A DNA stretch of 64,000 nucleotides from Whitmania pigra (lineage: Eukaryota > Annelida > Clitellata > Hirudinida > Haemopidae): positions 118,501-182,500 of the forward strand of contig JAJTWR010000477.1 in NCBI GenBank assembly GCA_021613335.1. The letters are read 5' to 3'. The position numbers were made by a program, and so were the translations under genes. The notes beneath the pieces were generated by a model, which saw nothing but the letters and a program-made list of their open reading frames with translations, was not told the origin of the DNA and searched no databases. Of the stretch, positions 47,277 through 59,867 are shown piece by piece; positions within the stretch are counted from its first letter, which is position 1; each line of letters begins with the position of its first letter.

Positions 47277-49795
47277 TTAACTTTTGCTGTCACTTGTTTC
47301 ATCAGACATCTTTTTCATATCTTCTTCAATTTCTTTCACTTCACGATATATTTCTTTAATTCTGCTCATATTTTCTTCTATTACCTTCGGTAATTTTTCG
47401 AAATCGGGCTCCTGAATTGACGCTTCAAATTTTGACATTCCTGTCATATAATCTTACATTAAAATTAAATTTAAAATAACAAAGCATCCTAATATTTTAC
47501 TAACCGCTCGCAACAAAAATAAATGGAAAAATTCCAAATGCTCTATAGCGTGTTTCGACGCTCTTCTTTAAATCCGGTGTTTTGTCGCACATGTGTGAAA
47601 TCTTATTCACTAATCTGTCCATCTCCTTGATTAAAGATTTGTGACGCTCTTGTTTCATTGACAGGTGTACTTTTCTCTGTTCCATTGCCATTTTATTGAA
47701 GCTTTCTTTTATTTTCTTATTTTTTTGCTCGAGCATTAGTTCATCTCTAATATCTTCAAATCGTTCACTATCATCTGAAAAATGAGTTGGGTAAAATTTA
47801 ACTATTATAAGTAACATATAAACAGTAAATAAATAAATAAACATATAATGAAAATATATTTTACATCAAAACTCATCTTACTTTCTCTGATATATTGCTT
47901 AATTTTCAATATTTCTGGCTCCGAAAGAGATCTTTCATTTCTCAATTTAATGGTGTCAAGCAATGGCACATCAGTTCCTGAATAAATTTCACTTTCCTGT
48001 AAAATCTTCTTAATTTCGTTGACTCTATTATCAGGAGTACCCGAAAATATTTTATTCAAAACATCATCCAAATTCTTGGGATCTGAAATTTAACGGTTAG
48101 CATTGGAAATTAGAATTTTTAGACTTTCAACTTAATTTTAATAAATGTCGCAAATATTTACTATATTTTTCTAATTCTCTTTCTTTCATAATATTGTCGT
48201 ATTGCTCTCTGTTATCTGTTAGAAGCACAAAGAATATGCTATTAAAACTAAAAATCGAAATTTAAAATATTAAAATTAAATTTATAAATAATATAAATAA
48301 ATTAATATATATAAATTTATTAATGCGTAATAAATTAATAATATATATATAAATTTGTTAATGCATAATAAATTAATATTATATATAAATTTATTAATCA
48401 AATGAAAACTGAAATGGGCATAATTTACTTTCTTGAAGGTAGTTTTCAATTTTACTAATTTCCCATTCTGAGAGCACATTGTTTTCCATCAGTTTGTTCG
48501 TGTTGACATGCAATAAATCTGTTTTCGAGATTACAGCTTGTTTTACGAAAAACTTCTGAATTTCTGAAATCCTTTGACAGGAAGATGCTTCAAACAGTTC
48601 TTTTATAATGGTTATAATATCTGCAATTAGTAAAATATGTCAAAATAACGCATTAGCTTTATTTGTTAAGCAATCGAAAAGCCTACCAATTTCCTTTGAT
48701 TTCATTTCATCATAATGCTCCTTATTGTCTGGTTAAAAATACAATATAAATGTGAATTAGAAATAAAGAAAGAAAATCGTTTCTTAATTTCACATAAATT
48801 GATTCAGAATTAACTAATAATTGTCATTTCGTTTTGTAAACGATTACTACTTATTATCAGATATCTTTCAATTTTCATCACTTCTGTCTCCGAAACCTCT
48901 TGTGATATTCTCAATCTGTTCGTGTCAACAAAAAGCAAATCTTTTTTTGAAGTTACATCCTGCTTCTTAAGAATGTCCTCAATTTCAGAGACTCTTTCTT
49001 CAGAGCAACCTCGAAATATTTCCATTAGAATTGGTTTGAGATCTGCAATCAAAAAAATTAGGGTTATATAATAGTGAAGTCAAGTAAATTGTGGTTATGC
49101 TGTGCCAACTTACCAGATTCTATAAAATCCTTTTCCTTCATAATTTTGTCATAATAATCCATGTTGTCTAAGGGAAGGAATTGGAAAGAAAGGACATGAT
49201 TATTTTATCGCAAGCTATTTTTTTAAATTTAAATTAGGTTAATTTTTGACTGACTTAAAATTAAAAATCGCATATTTCATATCCAAATGACCAAAAGTAT
49301 TCTAAAATTATTTTAAATTTCCAAAGTTACTTTTTTTTTATGAATTCTTCAAGTTTGTCTATCTCAGCTTTCGACAGTAATCCTTCTCGTCTTAGTTTAT
49401 TTGTATTGAAATTTAAAATGTCCATTCTTGAATAAATTTCTTTGCCATTCAAAGTTCTCTTTATTTCATCCAATCTAGTTTCTGGCATGCCGTAATAAAT
49501 CTCATTTTTCAATGCAAAAATCAAGCTGTCTGTGACCGCGAAATATTCAAATGTTATTTTCCAGTTATTGTTTAGATAGTTAAAAATTTTACTAACCTGG
49601 ATTTCTAGCTTTTTTGAGCAATTTTTCGACCTGAAACTTGCTGAAAGAGTTAGCGTTTGTCAGAGTCTCCTCATTCAGGCCATCGAAATCCCAGATTGAG
49701 TAGATACAAACATTGCTCAAATCTTCCAACATGGCAGCGTATTTTTCATCCTTCTGATTTGGATATATCTCTCGCAAATAATCTCTCAGATCCAT
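47277..49795 (-). CDS. Array family paralog 10 (A-B-L-B-L-B-L-B-C-T), ten exons
   Basis: Exons on the minus strand are A 49795-49597 (MDLRDYLREIYPNQ), B 49529-49331, L 49167-49114, B 49042-48851, L 48728-48687, B 48620-48429, L 48215-48162, B 48082-47882 (GTPDNRVNEIKKIL), C 47774-47505 (D-D-S-E-R-F-E-D-I-R) and T 47440-47277. This is the longest regular alternation of B and L in the array, about 521 residues. One exon, the first B, is 199 bases instead of 198, because of a nine-base homopolymer at its donor. Either this is an assembly error or the gene has a frameshift there. Two further B exons have non-standard cores (GCSEERVSEI, ASSCQRISEI). The coiled-coil exon ends G-I-F-P-F-I-F-V-A-S. 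The ATG has an acceptor-like AG five bases upstream. Confidence 0.7.
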
Positions 49796-49797
49796 GT

Positions 49798-50483
49798 TTC
49801 CTTGAAGAAATGAAATGGAAATGCAGTTTGCAAATGTCCTGGCTTTATGGACTAATCGGTTGCTAGGAGATTTTAGTAAATAAAAATCCAGAACAATGAA
49901 TGACTAATTACATTTTAGATAACTTAGATTATTTTAACAGATTTTTATTTATTTATTATTATTATTATCATCACCAAATTATTATGCTTAATACAAGTAA
50001 TAACCTTTATTGTTAATGATAGAAACCCTTGCGAATGGCATAAAATTTGAATTTCATAAGGATTCGTGGGATTATTTGAGATTAATACGTTTATGAAAAA
50101 TGTTCTTTTTGGTTTGTTGGATCAGAATTTTAAAATAAACGAATTCAAAAAAATTCCAAAACACAAATCTTGCTTTATGACCTTTGCCATTAATATTGGC
50201 GCTTTTGTACTTGTTGGAGTTAAAAAACAGAATTATTCTTATAAACTGAGTCAGGGAATTTCTAAAAATGCTGTTTTCTACAAAATTGCAAATAAACTTA
50301 CGTGGAATAATTTGGCATTTCGGTCAATGATTATGAAAATGTTATTTTAAATTGTTGGTTACTTTTCAAGCTGTGGTATATCATTTAGTGTATCATTGAC
50401 AGCACGAAGATATAATTTATTACATGTTCTGCACGAAGTTATTCGGGTTGAAGAATATTTTTGTGAGAATTTGTAATTATAAT
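49798..50483. repeat. Duplicated 5' flank segment, copy 2
   Basis: Upstream flank of paralog 10, matching 35,171-35,832. It directly abuts the terminal exon of the relic paralog 11, so it is the complete intergenic spacer between two tandem members. Confidence 0.9.
50247..50263. promoter_or_regulatory. AP-1 site abutting a kB-like site upstream of paralog 10
   Basis: TGAGTCA is followed directly by GGGAATTTCT, about 450 bases upstream of the paralog 10 ATG. It corresponds to the site at 35,590 in the duplicated flank. Confidence 0.4.
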
Positions 50484-52240
50484 TTAATTAATCATTTTTT
50501 GAATTTCATATTTGTGCTTCAAATCTGTTAGATGATCATTCAAAGATTTTATCGTTTCTGTCTTAACTTTTGATATGACTGTTTCATCGAACACCTTTTT
50601 CATATCTTCTTCAATTTCTTTCACTCCACGATATATTTCTTTAATTCTGCTTATATTTTCTTCTATCACCATTGTTAATTTCTCGAAATCAGGCGCCTGG
50701 GTTAGCGCTTCAGGTTTTAAGATTCCTATCCTACAATCTTACTTAATTAAAATTTAATTTAAATGGGAAAGCATCCTAATATTTTATTGCTAACCCCTAT
50801 TTTATTGCTAAATAAATGAAAAAACATTCCAAATGCTCCATAGCATGTCTGCAGGCTCTTCTTTAAATCCGGTTTATTTTTGCACATTTGTGAAATCTTA
50901 TTCGCTAAATTTTCTATCTCCTTGATTAAAGATTTGTTTCGTTCTTGTTTCATTGGCAGGCAAATTTGCTCAATTTCATCGCCATTTTATCACGACTTTC
51001 TTTTATTTTCGCCGTCACTTCATATTCCAAAGATGGTTTTTTACGCTCAAGATTTAGTTTTCACTAATAACCTCAAATCGTTCACTATCATTTAAAAATT
51101 GAATTTTGCCAATTTTAACTATTATAAACAACATTGACAAGTGTTGTGTATTTTAAAAAATATTTAGTGATAAATTTTTTTAAAATATAATATATAATAA
51201 CAATAGAAATTCTATATAAAAACTCTTTTTACTTTCTCTGATATATTGCTCAATTTTCAATATTTCAGGCTCCGAAAGAAAACTTTAATTTCTCAATTTA
51301 ATGGTATCAAGCAACAACACATCAGTTCCTGAATAAACTTTATTTTCTCTTAAAATCTCCTTAAATTCGTTGACTCTGTCATCGGGCGTCACCAGAAAAT
51401 ATTTTATTCAAAACAACAGCCACATTTTTGAGATTTGAAATTTAGTGAATATCACTGAAAATTTAATTTTTTTTTTTAATTTTAATTTGATAAATTTCGA
51501 AAATATTTACTAAATTTTCCTTTGATAACGTTGTCGTAACGTTCTCTGTTATCTGCAAAGGTAGAAAGAATATGAAAATAAAACTGTCAATTAAAATCTA
51601 AAAACAAAAAACTAATTAAATTCTATCTAATACCATTTAATTATATTGAAATTTTACCCTATATTTCATGAGTTTTTGAATTTCGAGTTTAATAACTTAA
51701 CTTATATGAAATTACTTGACTTATTGTAATTTTTTCATCTAAATTATGTATTGTGAGTACAATAAATTTATTATTCTAATAAAAACTTAGATAGACATAA
51801 AATACTTGTTTTAAGGTCATTTTGAATTCTACTCATTTCCCATTCCGAGAGCACATTGTTTTCCATTAGTTTGTTCATGTTGACATGCAATAAATCTGAA
51901 TTCCTAAAATCATTTCAAAGGAATAAGAAATTAATCAGTTCTTTTATAATAGACGTAATATCTGCAATTAGTAAAATATATCAAAATAATGCACTAGTTT
52001 TATTTGTTAAGCAATCGAAAAGCCTACTAAATTCTTTTGATTTTATTTCATCGTAATGCTCCTTATTGTCTGGTTAAAAATACAATGCAAATGTCAAAAA
52101 AATGTTTGTTCTTGAATAAATTTCTTTGCCATTCTAAGCTCTATTTATTTCTTTTAATCTAGGTTCTGGCATGCCGTAATAAATCTCATTTTTTAAAAGC
52201 AAAAATCAAGTTGTCTGTGGGCGCGAAATATTCAAATGTT
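50484..52240 (-). pseudogene. Array family paralog 11, decayed duplicate of paralog 10
   Basis: The parts lie in the same order as in paralog 10. They are a terminal exon 50725-50484 (still open, P-D-F-E-K-L, then M-V-I-E-E-N), a coiled-coil part about 50,810-51,090 with frame changes and a lost acceptor, a B relic about 51,235-51,430 with frameshifts, an L relic about 51,510-51,555, a B relic about 51,810-51,965, an L relic about 52,028-52,070, and a B relic about 52,105-52,225. No A exon remains. The many lesions show that it is a pseudogene, but the terminal exon has a longer open tail than that of paralog 10. Confidence 0.8.
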
Positions 52241-52282
52241 ATTTTCCAGTTATTGTTTAAAGATTTTACTTATTTGTAAAAA

Positions 52283-52415
52283 AATGTTCTTTTTGGTTTG
52301 TTGGTTCAGAAATTTGAAATAAACGAATTCAAAAGCATAGACAAACATCTTGCTTTACGGCCTTTGTTATTAAAATTGGCGCTCTTGAAATGCACTTGTT
52401 GGAGTAACAATGTGC
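52283..52415. repeat. Duplicated 5' flank segment, short third copy
   Basis: Matches about 130 bases of 50,095-50,225 ('atgttctttttggtttgttgg', then 'aaataaacgaattc'). It lies upstream of the paralog 11 relic, as expected for a tandem repeat of gene plus spacer. Confidence 0.8.
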
Positions 52416-55400
52416 ACAATGTCGATAACAAAATTGTTGCTGAGGAAGTTTAAAGAAATGACTATTTTGAGTCATAAATCTTAATGTAAATATGGTATTA
52501 CTTATCTACAATAACTGCACTTGTTATTTATATTATTTTATAAAATGAAATTAAAACTCAACTCAAAAGATTTTTTCCAAATCAGCCTGCTTTTGGCTCC
52601 AATTAATCTGAGATTTAAAAGTAATGTAAATCTAACATGCAAAAAAAAATTTTTCTTTAAAAATAATGTTTCGTTATTTTTTTTATCAATTTAATGTTTT
52701 TTTTTTGAATAAATCATGCTTAAGTCAATCTCCTTCTCCTATTTTTTAACTTATGTGACTTAAAAACAATTTATATTCATAAATGATGTTATTAATTTTA
52801 ATTGGTAGCATTACATGACGATTTTTGACAGTAAAATGTTGTTAAACATAAGAAGACATTTTTTATTGAGGTCGTTCAAGGTCAACAAGCAATAGTTTTA
52901 GCTTTTAATTTTATTTTCAAAACTGATGAAGGAGGTGAAACGCTGTCATAATTATTCATAAAATCTTAATTCAATTTGAAATGCCTCAAAGCGTGTAATT
53001 TAAAATTCAACAACAACTTAAAATTGAAACCAAACCTGTTTACGATTATGTCAAAGAAAGTTAATAAATAAAATTTATGTTGAGAGTACAAATTATGATC
53101 ATGATATTGTACCAAAGATTATGGACATTGAGAAGATTAAGTTAATGGTTATCCGATGGTAAGCTGTGTGATATTCTAAACAACCAGAAATGAACGTGCA
53201 AAATATTTTCACTAACGATTCCTAAATTTAAAATTTAAAATTTAAATTAAACATTATAAAACATGAAAAATATCAAAATCCGAAAATAAAAACTGATTTG
53301 ATTAATTCCCACCTAGCGACGATTATAATGATTTTTAAGCTTCCCCTAAGAGGATATCTTGAGATTTATTTCAAACATTTTTATTTTATTCATTAATTTC
53401 TGGGTGCTTAAAAAATATTCGGTCACGTTGATACTTAAATATTTAATTTAGATGTTAAATATGTTTAAAAGACATTTTTTTTATTTATTATTTTATATAA
53501 TTATTTTCCAATGAATAAATCTCAAGAAAGGCTCTCGTAAATTCCGATAGAATTAATCAGGATAAAGTTGGATTTATTGAATGAAATCCAAAATAAAAAA
53601 AAAAGTATTTGGAATTATTTGGAATAAAATCAGTTAAGGGGTTTATCAGTCCTTAACAACATTAATTAATCATAATTTTATAAATTAAGAAACCAATATT
53701 TTTAAATATTACCATCATTGAAAGCGAATGATTTAATATAATAATATATTTACAATATACTCGTTTGATTTCCTGTAACTATTTTATTTTTAAATAAAAC
53801 TAATTGTTGACTAATAATAATAATACAAATACAAATAATAATGACAAATAAGCAGTTCATTGTACTTGTTACCTTTCCAAGAACTATGTTGGATTTAGAA
53901 GAATTAATTAAGGAATAATCTCTAATCTCCAATGCCAACCATTCCATTCCCCTTTTTTTGTCTTCTCACTTAAGCACTTCATATATAATTCTTTTTATTT
54001 TCTTGATGACATTATTATGCCTTTTTTTCTGGTTGCATCTTGTCTTTCAGTTTCAGCCAATATTTGTCTGTGCTTGGAGAATCTGCATGAATGTGTTCTT
54101 CTTATATCCTCGTTTATTATTCTTTGGCTTGTTGATTCGTCATGGGCTGGTGAGAATAATTCTTGATTAAGTAATTAATTCATAAATAAATAAGAGATTT
54201 TAATAAGTTAGATAAATTAGAAAAATTAATTATTCATTTCGTAAGTTGAAAGATATAAAAATCATACCCTCAAGAAGGTTTAAATATTATGAAAACAATT
54301 GTAGAAATTATGAAACCATAATTTTCACAACCGCAAAAATAAAAGATCAGTGTTTACATGCAAGTTTACATTTTTGGCCAACATTGCATACTTCATCACA
54401 CAAGATGTTTCTGACGTGAGGCAGTTTTAGTTCAGCTTTATGTTGCTCAGGAGTCTGTTATATCTTTGTGAATTCTCGAGGGACTTTCTTCAATATCTTC
54501 CTTTTGGTAGCCACTTTTTCAACATAATGTTTATGGTTATTTTGGCTCTTTTGAACCTCTTTATTTGCGCAAAATGCTACCGGGAATTGCAATTTTTTAT
54601 CTTTATTGATTTTGTCGACAGTTTTTAAATTTTGTTTTTCAAAAATGAAAATGGCTGTCGGTCACGTGAATAATAATAATGATTAAAAAATAAAACGATT
54701 GAGTGTTTGTGTTGGTTAATGTTTATTTTAAATATAAACAAGTGATTTTAATCTTTGGAAATTAACTTTTTAATTTTATGTTAATTATTTTATTTTCATT
54801 TTTAAATGTAAATGAAACGTAATAAAGTTTAAAATATAATAATTTGATATTTCAGGCATGTTTTTGGCTATTGTTTAAATATTTAGTGAATTTAAATGTA
54901 AACATTTTTCTAAACCGTAACTTTGTCTTTTTCTTGCAGTAGAATCTAAAAATAGCACACAACAACGACTTTGTTAAAATATTTTCCATTTTTGAAAATA
55001 TTCTTAAAAATAATTTCATTAATTCAATAAATAACTATAATTCATAAAATTAATTAGACAAACCATGATCAAATAAATTCTTGAAAAAATGTTAGAAACA
55101 TTTGTTCTGAAATACAATGTTCTTAAACACAATATTAAAACAATGACCTTAAATGCAGTGTTAATGCAATCATTCTTAGATAACTAAATAAAAATAAAAT
55201 AAAATTTATTACCTGACAACTCGTAAAAATATTATTTTTCCTTTCAAAAGGTTTTAAAATATTTATTGTTGAAATGCGGTGTTGCATAATTGAAATCCCC
55301 TGATATTTGTGATTGAAAAGTTATGCATCCATAGCTACAAAAGAGGGATAATATAATCATGGTTTTCATCATCGACATGATAATGATATTATTAATGATA

Positions 55401-55844
55401 ATGATGCTAGAGACGGTGATGATGATGATGAAGGTTATGACGACGATGAAAATAATGTTAACTAAATTAAAATAAAAAATTAACAAAATATAATATTCAT
55501 CTTAACAATAAAATGGAAGGCTAGCATGATGTTGGAAATTATTTTAGAATTATTGTAATTAATTCGAAATGTTGTTCTTTTAGTTGTTGGCGAGAAGTCG
55601 TTTGACCCGTACCGAGATTTATATTTAAAAAAAAAACTTTTTTAGTGATAAAACAACTATAATTAATAATTTTATTAATTAATTATTACAATTATTATTA
55701 CTGTTTAATGTTAGTAATTTATTACTATAACTATTATTACTAGTATTATTTTTATTACTCGCCATAAAATTATCACAGAGTAGCATTTTTATTCCCTTTC
55801 GTTTTCAACTACATTCTAATTGAACTTGTTGAATTACAGTGTTA

Positions 55845-55950
55845 AATAATAATGTTAATGTTTAATAATGTTAATGTTTAATAATGTTCATGTTTAATAA
55901 TGTTAATGTTTAATATTGTTAATGTTTAATAATGTTAATGTTTAATAATG
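55845..55950. repeat. 16-bp tandem repeat
   Basis: About 5.6 copies of a unit like TTTAATAATGTTAATG. No reading frame or gene is involved. Confidence 0.85.
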
Positions 55951-56109
55951 GATGCATAAACTTCCTTCACTCGTAAAACTTTCTTTGTTTTTCATCTTCA
56001 AACGAACTCTGTGAATAAATAAAATGAATTTAATTTTCTTGCCAGTTGTTATTGTTGTTGTTTCGTCGTTGTTGTTCTTGTTGTTGTGGTTGTTGTCGTC
56101 GTCGTTGTT

Positions 56110-56520
<411 letters not shown>

Positions 56521-57665
56521 CCGTTGATATAATAGACTTAACCATTTATTTTCATAATCAATAACTTAGGTTATAATTAAAATTAGGGATAACTTTCGGA
56601 AAAGGTTATGATGATCGAAAAGGTTAAAAGTTTAATTTTAAAAGTTCTGTTTTGGCATTTTATTTAAAAGAATTGCTTACTTGAGTATCGCATAATTTTC
56701 GGCTGATTACACTTTGCGGAGAGTATTTGCACTTAATTGAATGCATTTGTTGAATTTAGGCTGATATATCGGCAATTATTTTCTTATGTTTTAAGCTTTT
56801 TATTTAATTTTGTTCGTGTGATTTCAAAATGTAGTATAGTTTTTCTTATCAAATTTATTTCATTTAATTAACATTTTATTGTGTGTTTAATGATCATCGT
56901 ATGACCTTCAGTAATTAAAGACAATTTATCGAATAAAATGTTTAATCGCCATTTTAATGTTTTTAAATGACTATTTAATTTCGGCTACAGAATTTAAACG
57001 TATTTCATCAATGGTATATTTTAGTTTAATCAAAAATTAAAACATTTATTCCGCAATTTCATTATATGACTTTCATTAGAATGCACAATTAAATTATTAT
57101 TTTAATTATTATTTTCTTGCAAACTTTTAAAAAAATTTTTTCAAAAAACTTCACTAAGAAACGTCGACACACCTTCAGTCATCTGAAAAGGATTCTTTGT
57201 TCAATTTATTTTTCAACAATTCACGTTTCTAAAAATTAGTTTGTTAACTTAATTTTTATTCTACAAATTAAAAGATAGAAATAATTTTAATTCATGACAG
57301 AATTTTAGATTATTTTTGGTCTGAATCGAAATTCATCTACTTTATGACAGTCAATCTAAATATCTCCTATCTCATCGCCCATTTAAACTGACATTATCAA
57401 TAGATAATTGCGCACAATTTAACCACTAAATTGCAATGATTTCATGTGACTTAAGTTATAAAAGCTTATAAATTCAATGGACAACGTAGCATTTGAGTTT
57501 GCCACACGTGTATTTATTGTAATCCTTTTAATTTCGACTTATTTTCTGACGCACTTATTTACGACTTTCAGATATTGGCAAACGATATATTAACAACAAC
57601 GAAAATCAATTACCGTATAAAATATCCACAGAATACAGTTTGTGAAACTACTAACAAAATACAAA

Positions 57666-58222
57666 ATGCTACTCAAGAAAACTCTCCTAACTCTTGTCTT
57701 CATCTTCGGATCTTCAGGCATCTTCAAAGACACGTGCCTCGGTGTGATTTGTTACTTCTGCAGCCCCCACGAATCTGATTGCTCCAATGACAATGTTGCC
57801 AACATGGACCTGTGCGAGGGGAACTTTTGTGCCAAGATCATCCTTTTTCCAGGTCAGCCATTGATGTCCATGACGACGATGATGACGACGTTGACGATGA
57901 CGACGATGACGACGATGATGCTGGTGATGTTTAGAAGTGTTGGGTGTGTTGAAATTGGCAAGAGCCAGTGCTAGGATGTTCCATCTGATGACATGAGTGA
58001 TGACGATGACTGTTTTATATTTATATTTATATTAAAAATAATTATAATTATAATAGTTATAATTAATACTTATTAATAAACTCTTCTTTTCGAACAGAAC
58101 GCAATAACTCGGTAACATTCAGAAAATGCAGCGAGGTAGGGGTCGTCTACAAATGCGCAAAGAAGAAATCCCCTAATGATATGACTAACTGCGTCTGCCA
58201 ACAAGATTTTTGCAATGCCTAA
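57666..58222 (+). CDS. Secreted or GPI-type Ly6/uPAR-like protein, two exons
   Basis: Exon 1 is 57666-57852 and exon 2 is 58098-58222; the intron is phase 1, GT-AG. The product is 103 residues. The first 20 or so residues form a signal peptide (basic start, then L-L-T-L-V-F-I-F-G). After it come V-I-C-Y-F-C-S-P, further cysteines at D-C-S-N, L-C-E-G-N-F-C, K-C-S, K-C-A, N-C-V-C, and the ending Q-Q-D-F-C-N-A-stop. The initial C-x-x-C and final C-x-C-x-x-D-x-C-N fit the Ly6/uPAR three-finger fold. No hydrophobic GPI tail follows the last Cys-Asn, so a secreted form is inferred. The ATG at 57,666 starts the signal peptide. The intron holds a GAC/GAT microsatellite. Its target is unknown. Confidence 0.8.
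57868..57925. repeat. GAC/GAT triplet repeat in the Ly6-like gene intron
   Basis: A run of ACG/ATG/ACG triplets within the intron. Reading through it gives an artificial M/T-rich tail. Confidence 0.75.
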
Positions 58223-58235
58223 ACGGGATAGTTGG

Positions 58236-58293
58236 ACGGACGGACGGACATACAGACGAATGGATGGACAGATGGATGGATGGATGGATGGAT
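58236..58293. repeat. GGAC/GGAT microsatellite
   Basis: Tetramer runs GGAC then GGAT directly after the stop codon of the Ly6-like gene. Confidence 0.85.
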
Positions 58294-58539
58294 AAATATT
58301 AACAACTTAGATGAATTTTAATTGGTTTTTGTTTTTAACCATTTTGAAAGTTAGTGAATATTGCAAAAAAATATTCGACGAGACGTAAGGAGTGAGAAAC
58401 GATATGTCGAAAGATAAAAATAGAAATACATTTTGCTTCATTTTTCTAATAAATTTCTAATGAATTTTTGGGCACAAAATTATGAGTTGAGTGGTATTGC
58501 AGACCCTGGCTCAAGTTAGTTCAAGTTGATTTGCGATCT

Positions 58540-58665
58540 CGTAAGTAATGGCAACAGTCGTAATGCGTCTCAATCGAAATGCATCTTATACTCATTAGAA
58601 GGAGCGCAGAATAAATAGATAACAAAAAAGTGCCTATGACTAAAAATGAACTTCATTAATATTGA
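58540..58665 (+). repeat. Diverged SINE copy, family 2
   Basis: 'gtaatggcaacagtcgtaatg' is shared with the SINE at 42,907-43,083, followed by similar but diverged 'aaggagcgca', 'gcctatgac' and 'atgaacttc' parts. It ends about 30 bases before the partial E2 copy. Confidence 0.65.
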
Positions 58666-58695
58666 GATGGTCAGTAAGAGTATATTTCTTTTCTC

Positions 58696-59052
58696 ATGAG
58701 CGAGGAAGCTTACCACAATGAACCAGGACATGAGAATGCTGATAAAGTTAAGGAATACAACGATTTAATTCAGCATGAGACGATCAAATTAGCTGTTATC
58801 GATGTAATGGAGAAGATAGACACGTATCATGAATATTTTGTTGAAAAGATAAGAACGATTTTTAATCAGAATTACGATCATTACTTAAAAGTATGCAATG
58901 ACAACATGCACCTCGATGGCAAACCGTTCACCGATTCATTTGTTAGGCAGCGTGGCATGATCCAACATAAGGTTTTGCTCGAGAAACTTAAAAAATTGAA
59001 GCCAAAAAATGAATTTTTCATTTCTTTAGAAAAATACACGAGATGGCAATAG
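58696..59052 (+). pseudogene. Partial UBE2Z-like copy lacking the catalytic core
   Basis: The reading starts M-S-E-E-A-Y-H-N-E-P-G and continues through Q-H-E-T-I-K-L-A-V-I-D-V-M-E-K, N-Q-N-Y-D-H-Y and L-H-L-D-G to L-K-K-L-K-P-K. It aligns with the C-terminal half of the full-length E2 ORF at 59,868-60,596. The half with the active-site cysteine is absent. An acceptor-like T-rich stretch with AG lies before it, so it may be the last exon of a broken gene. The open frame of 118 residues is notable, but without the core it cannot act as an E2. Confidence 0.7.
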
Positions 59053-59092
59053 GTTGCTTTAGTTGATTTAGTTTTTTTTTTTTTTATTGAAG

Positions 59093-59145
59093 AGATGTTT
59101 GATATTAAGTAAATATTTATACACCTTCCTGTGAAAGATTTAAAT
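59093..59145. repeat. Short direct repeat flanking E2 copies, copy 1
   Basis: 'gatgtttgatattaagtaaa' and following bases recur at 60,662-60,712 in the same orientation. Here it follows the partial E2 copy. Confidence 0.7.
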
Positions 59146-59149
59146 TGTA

Positions 59150-59867
59150 TTTTATAAATTTTTATTGCAAATATTATTTTATTACAAGATTTATTAGTTT
59201 GTCAAATTCTTAAACCGGCATGTTTTATCAGAAAACGCATTGAATTTCCTTCCTTCAACACGAGTGTTGTCATCTTCTGGAAAAGAACCCATCTGAATCG
59301 AATCACATCAGCTTGTTGCCGGAGTTTTGTCTGCAAACTCCAATGATGCAACTTAATCTCATGGATGATCAGGTCATCTTTCATTTCAAGAAAGAAGATG
59401 TCTTAAAGCTTGCCGTCTGCACTTATGTTAGATAAATTCTTGAATCCAGCTTACCAGCACCACAAATAGCTAATTGATAGAATTGAAAAAAATCAAAAAA
59501 ATTTATCTTCTGTTGCTAAATGTAGTAATTTTGGACAGGCATTGTCAAATATTCTTTCTCCGTTAAACCACAGTACATGCACTGCCAAATGAAATCGTGA
59601 ACTCAAATACTGTTTTTTTGCTTAAATGCTTTGACTTTAATATTTAACTTAAACATAATTATTCATGCCATTAGAAGGGGCTTATGCTGTTCGCTATGTT
59701 TGTCAATTGTACAGATTAGTACTAGTGGTATCAGACGTTTGAGTTTGTTGAATAAATAAATAAAAATATATATCAAACATAACAAATTAAAATTGGGAAA
59801 AATATTTTCAGATATCAAATTTATTGCAAAATAAACCAAATAGTATCAACTCTAAATAGTAAAACAT
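59150..59867. other. Gene-free gap between the two E2 copies
   Basis: No supported gene. A less AT-rich patch at about 59,205-59,400 has a short minus-strand open frame without recognisable motif. Confidence 0.35.

Noticed and set aside
48282..48479. A B exon extended by an isoleucine/tyrosine-rich tail
   Set aside because: The tail is intron; a good GTAAAT donor at 48,428 fits the phase-1 pattern.
53958..54628. Small membrane proteins on the plus strand
   Set aside because: T-rich DNA yields hydrophobic frames by composition; no conserved motif or splice context.
57642..57665. An earlier start for the Ly6-like gene
   Set aside because: The upstream position is GTG, not ATG, and the ATG at 57,666 directly begins the signal peptide.
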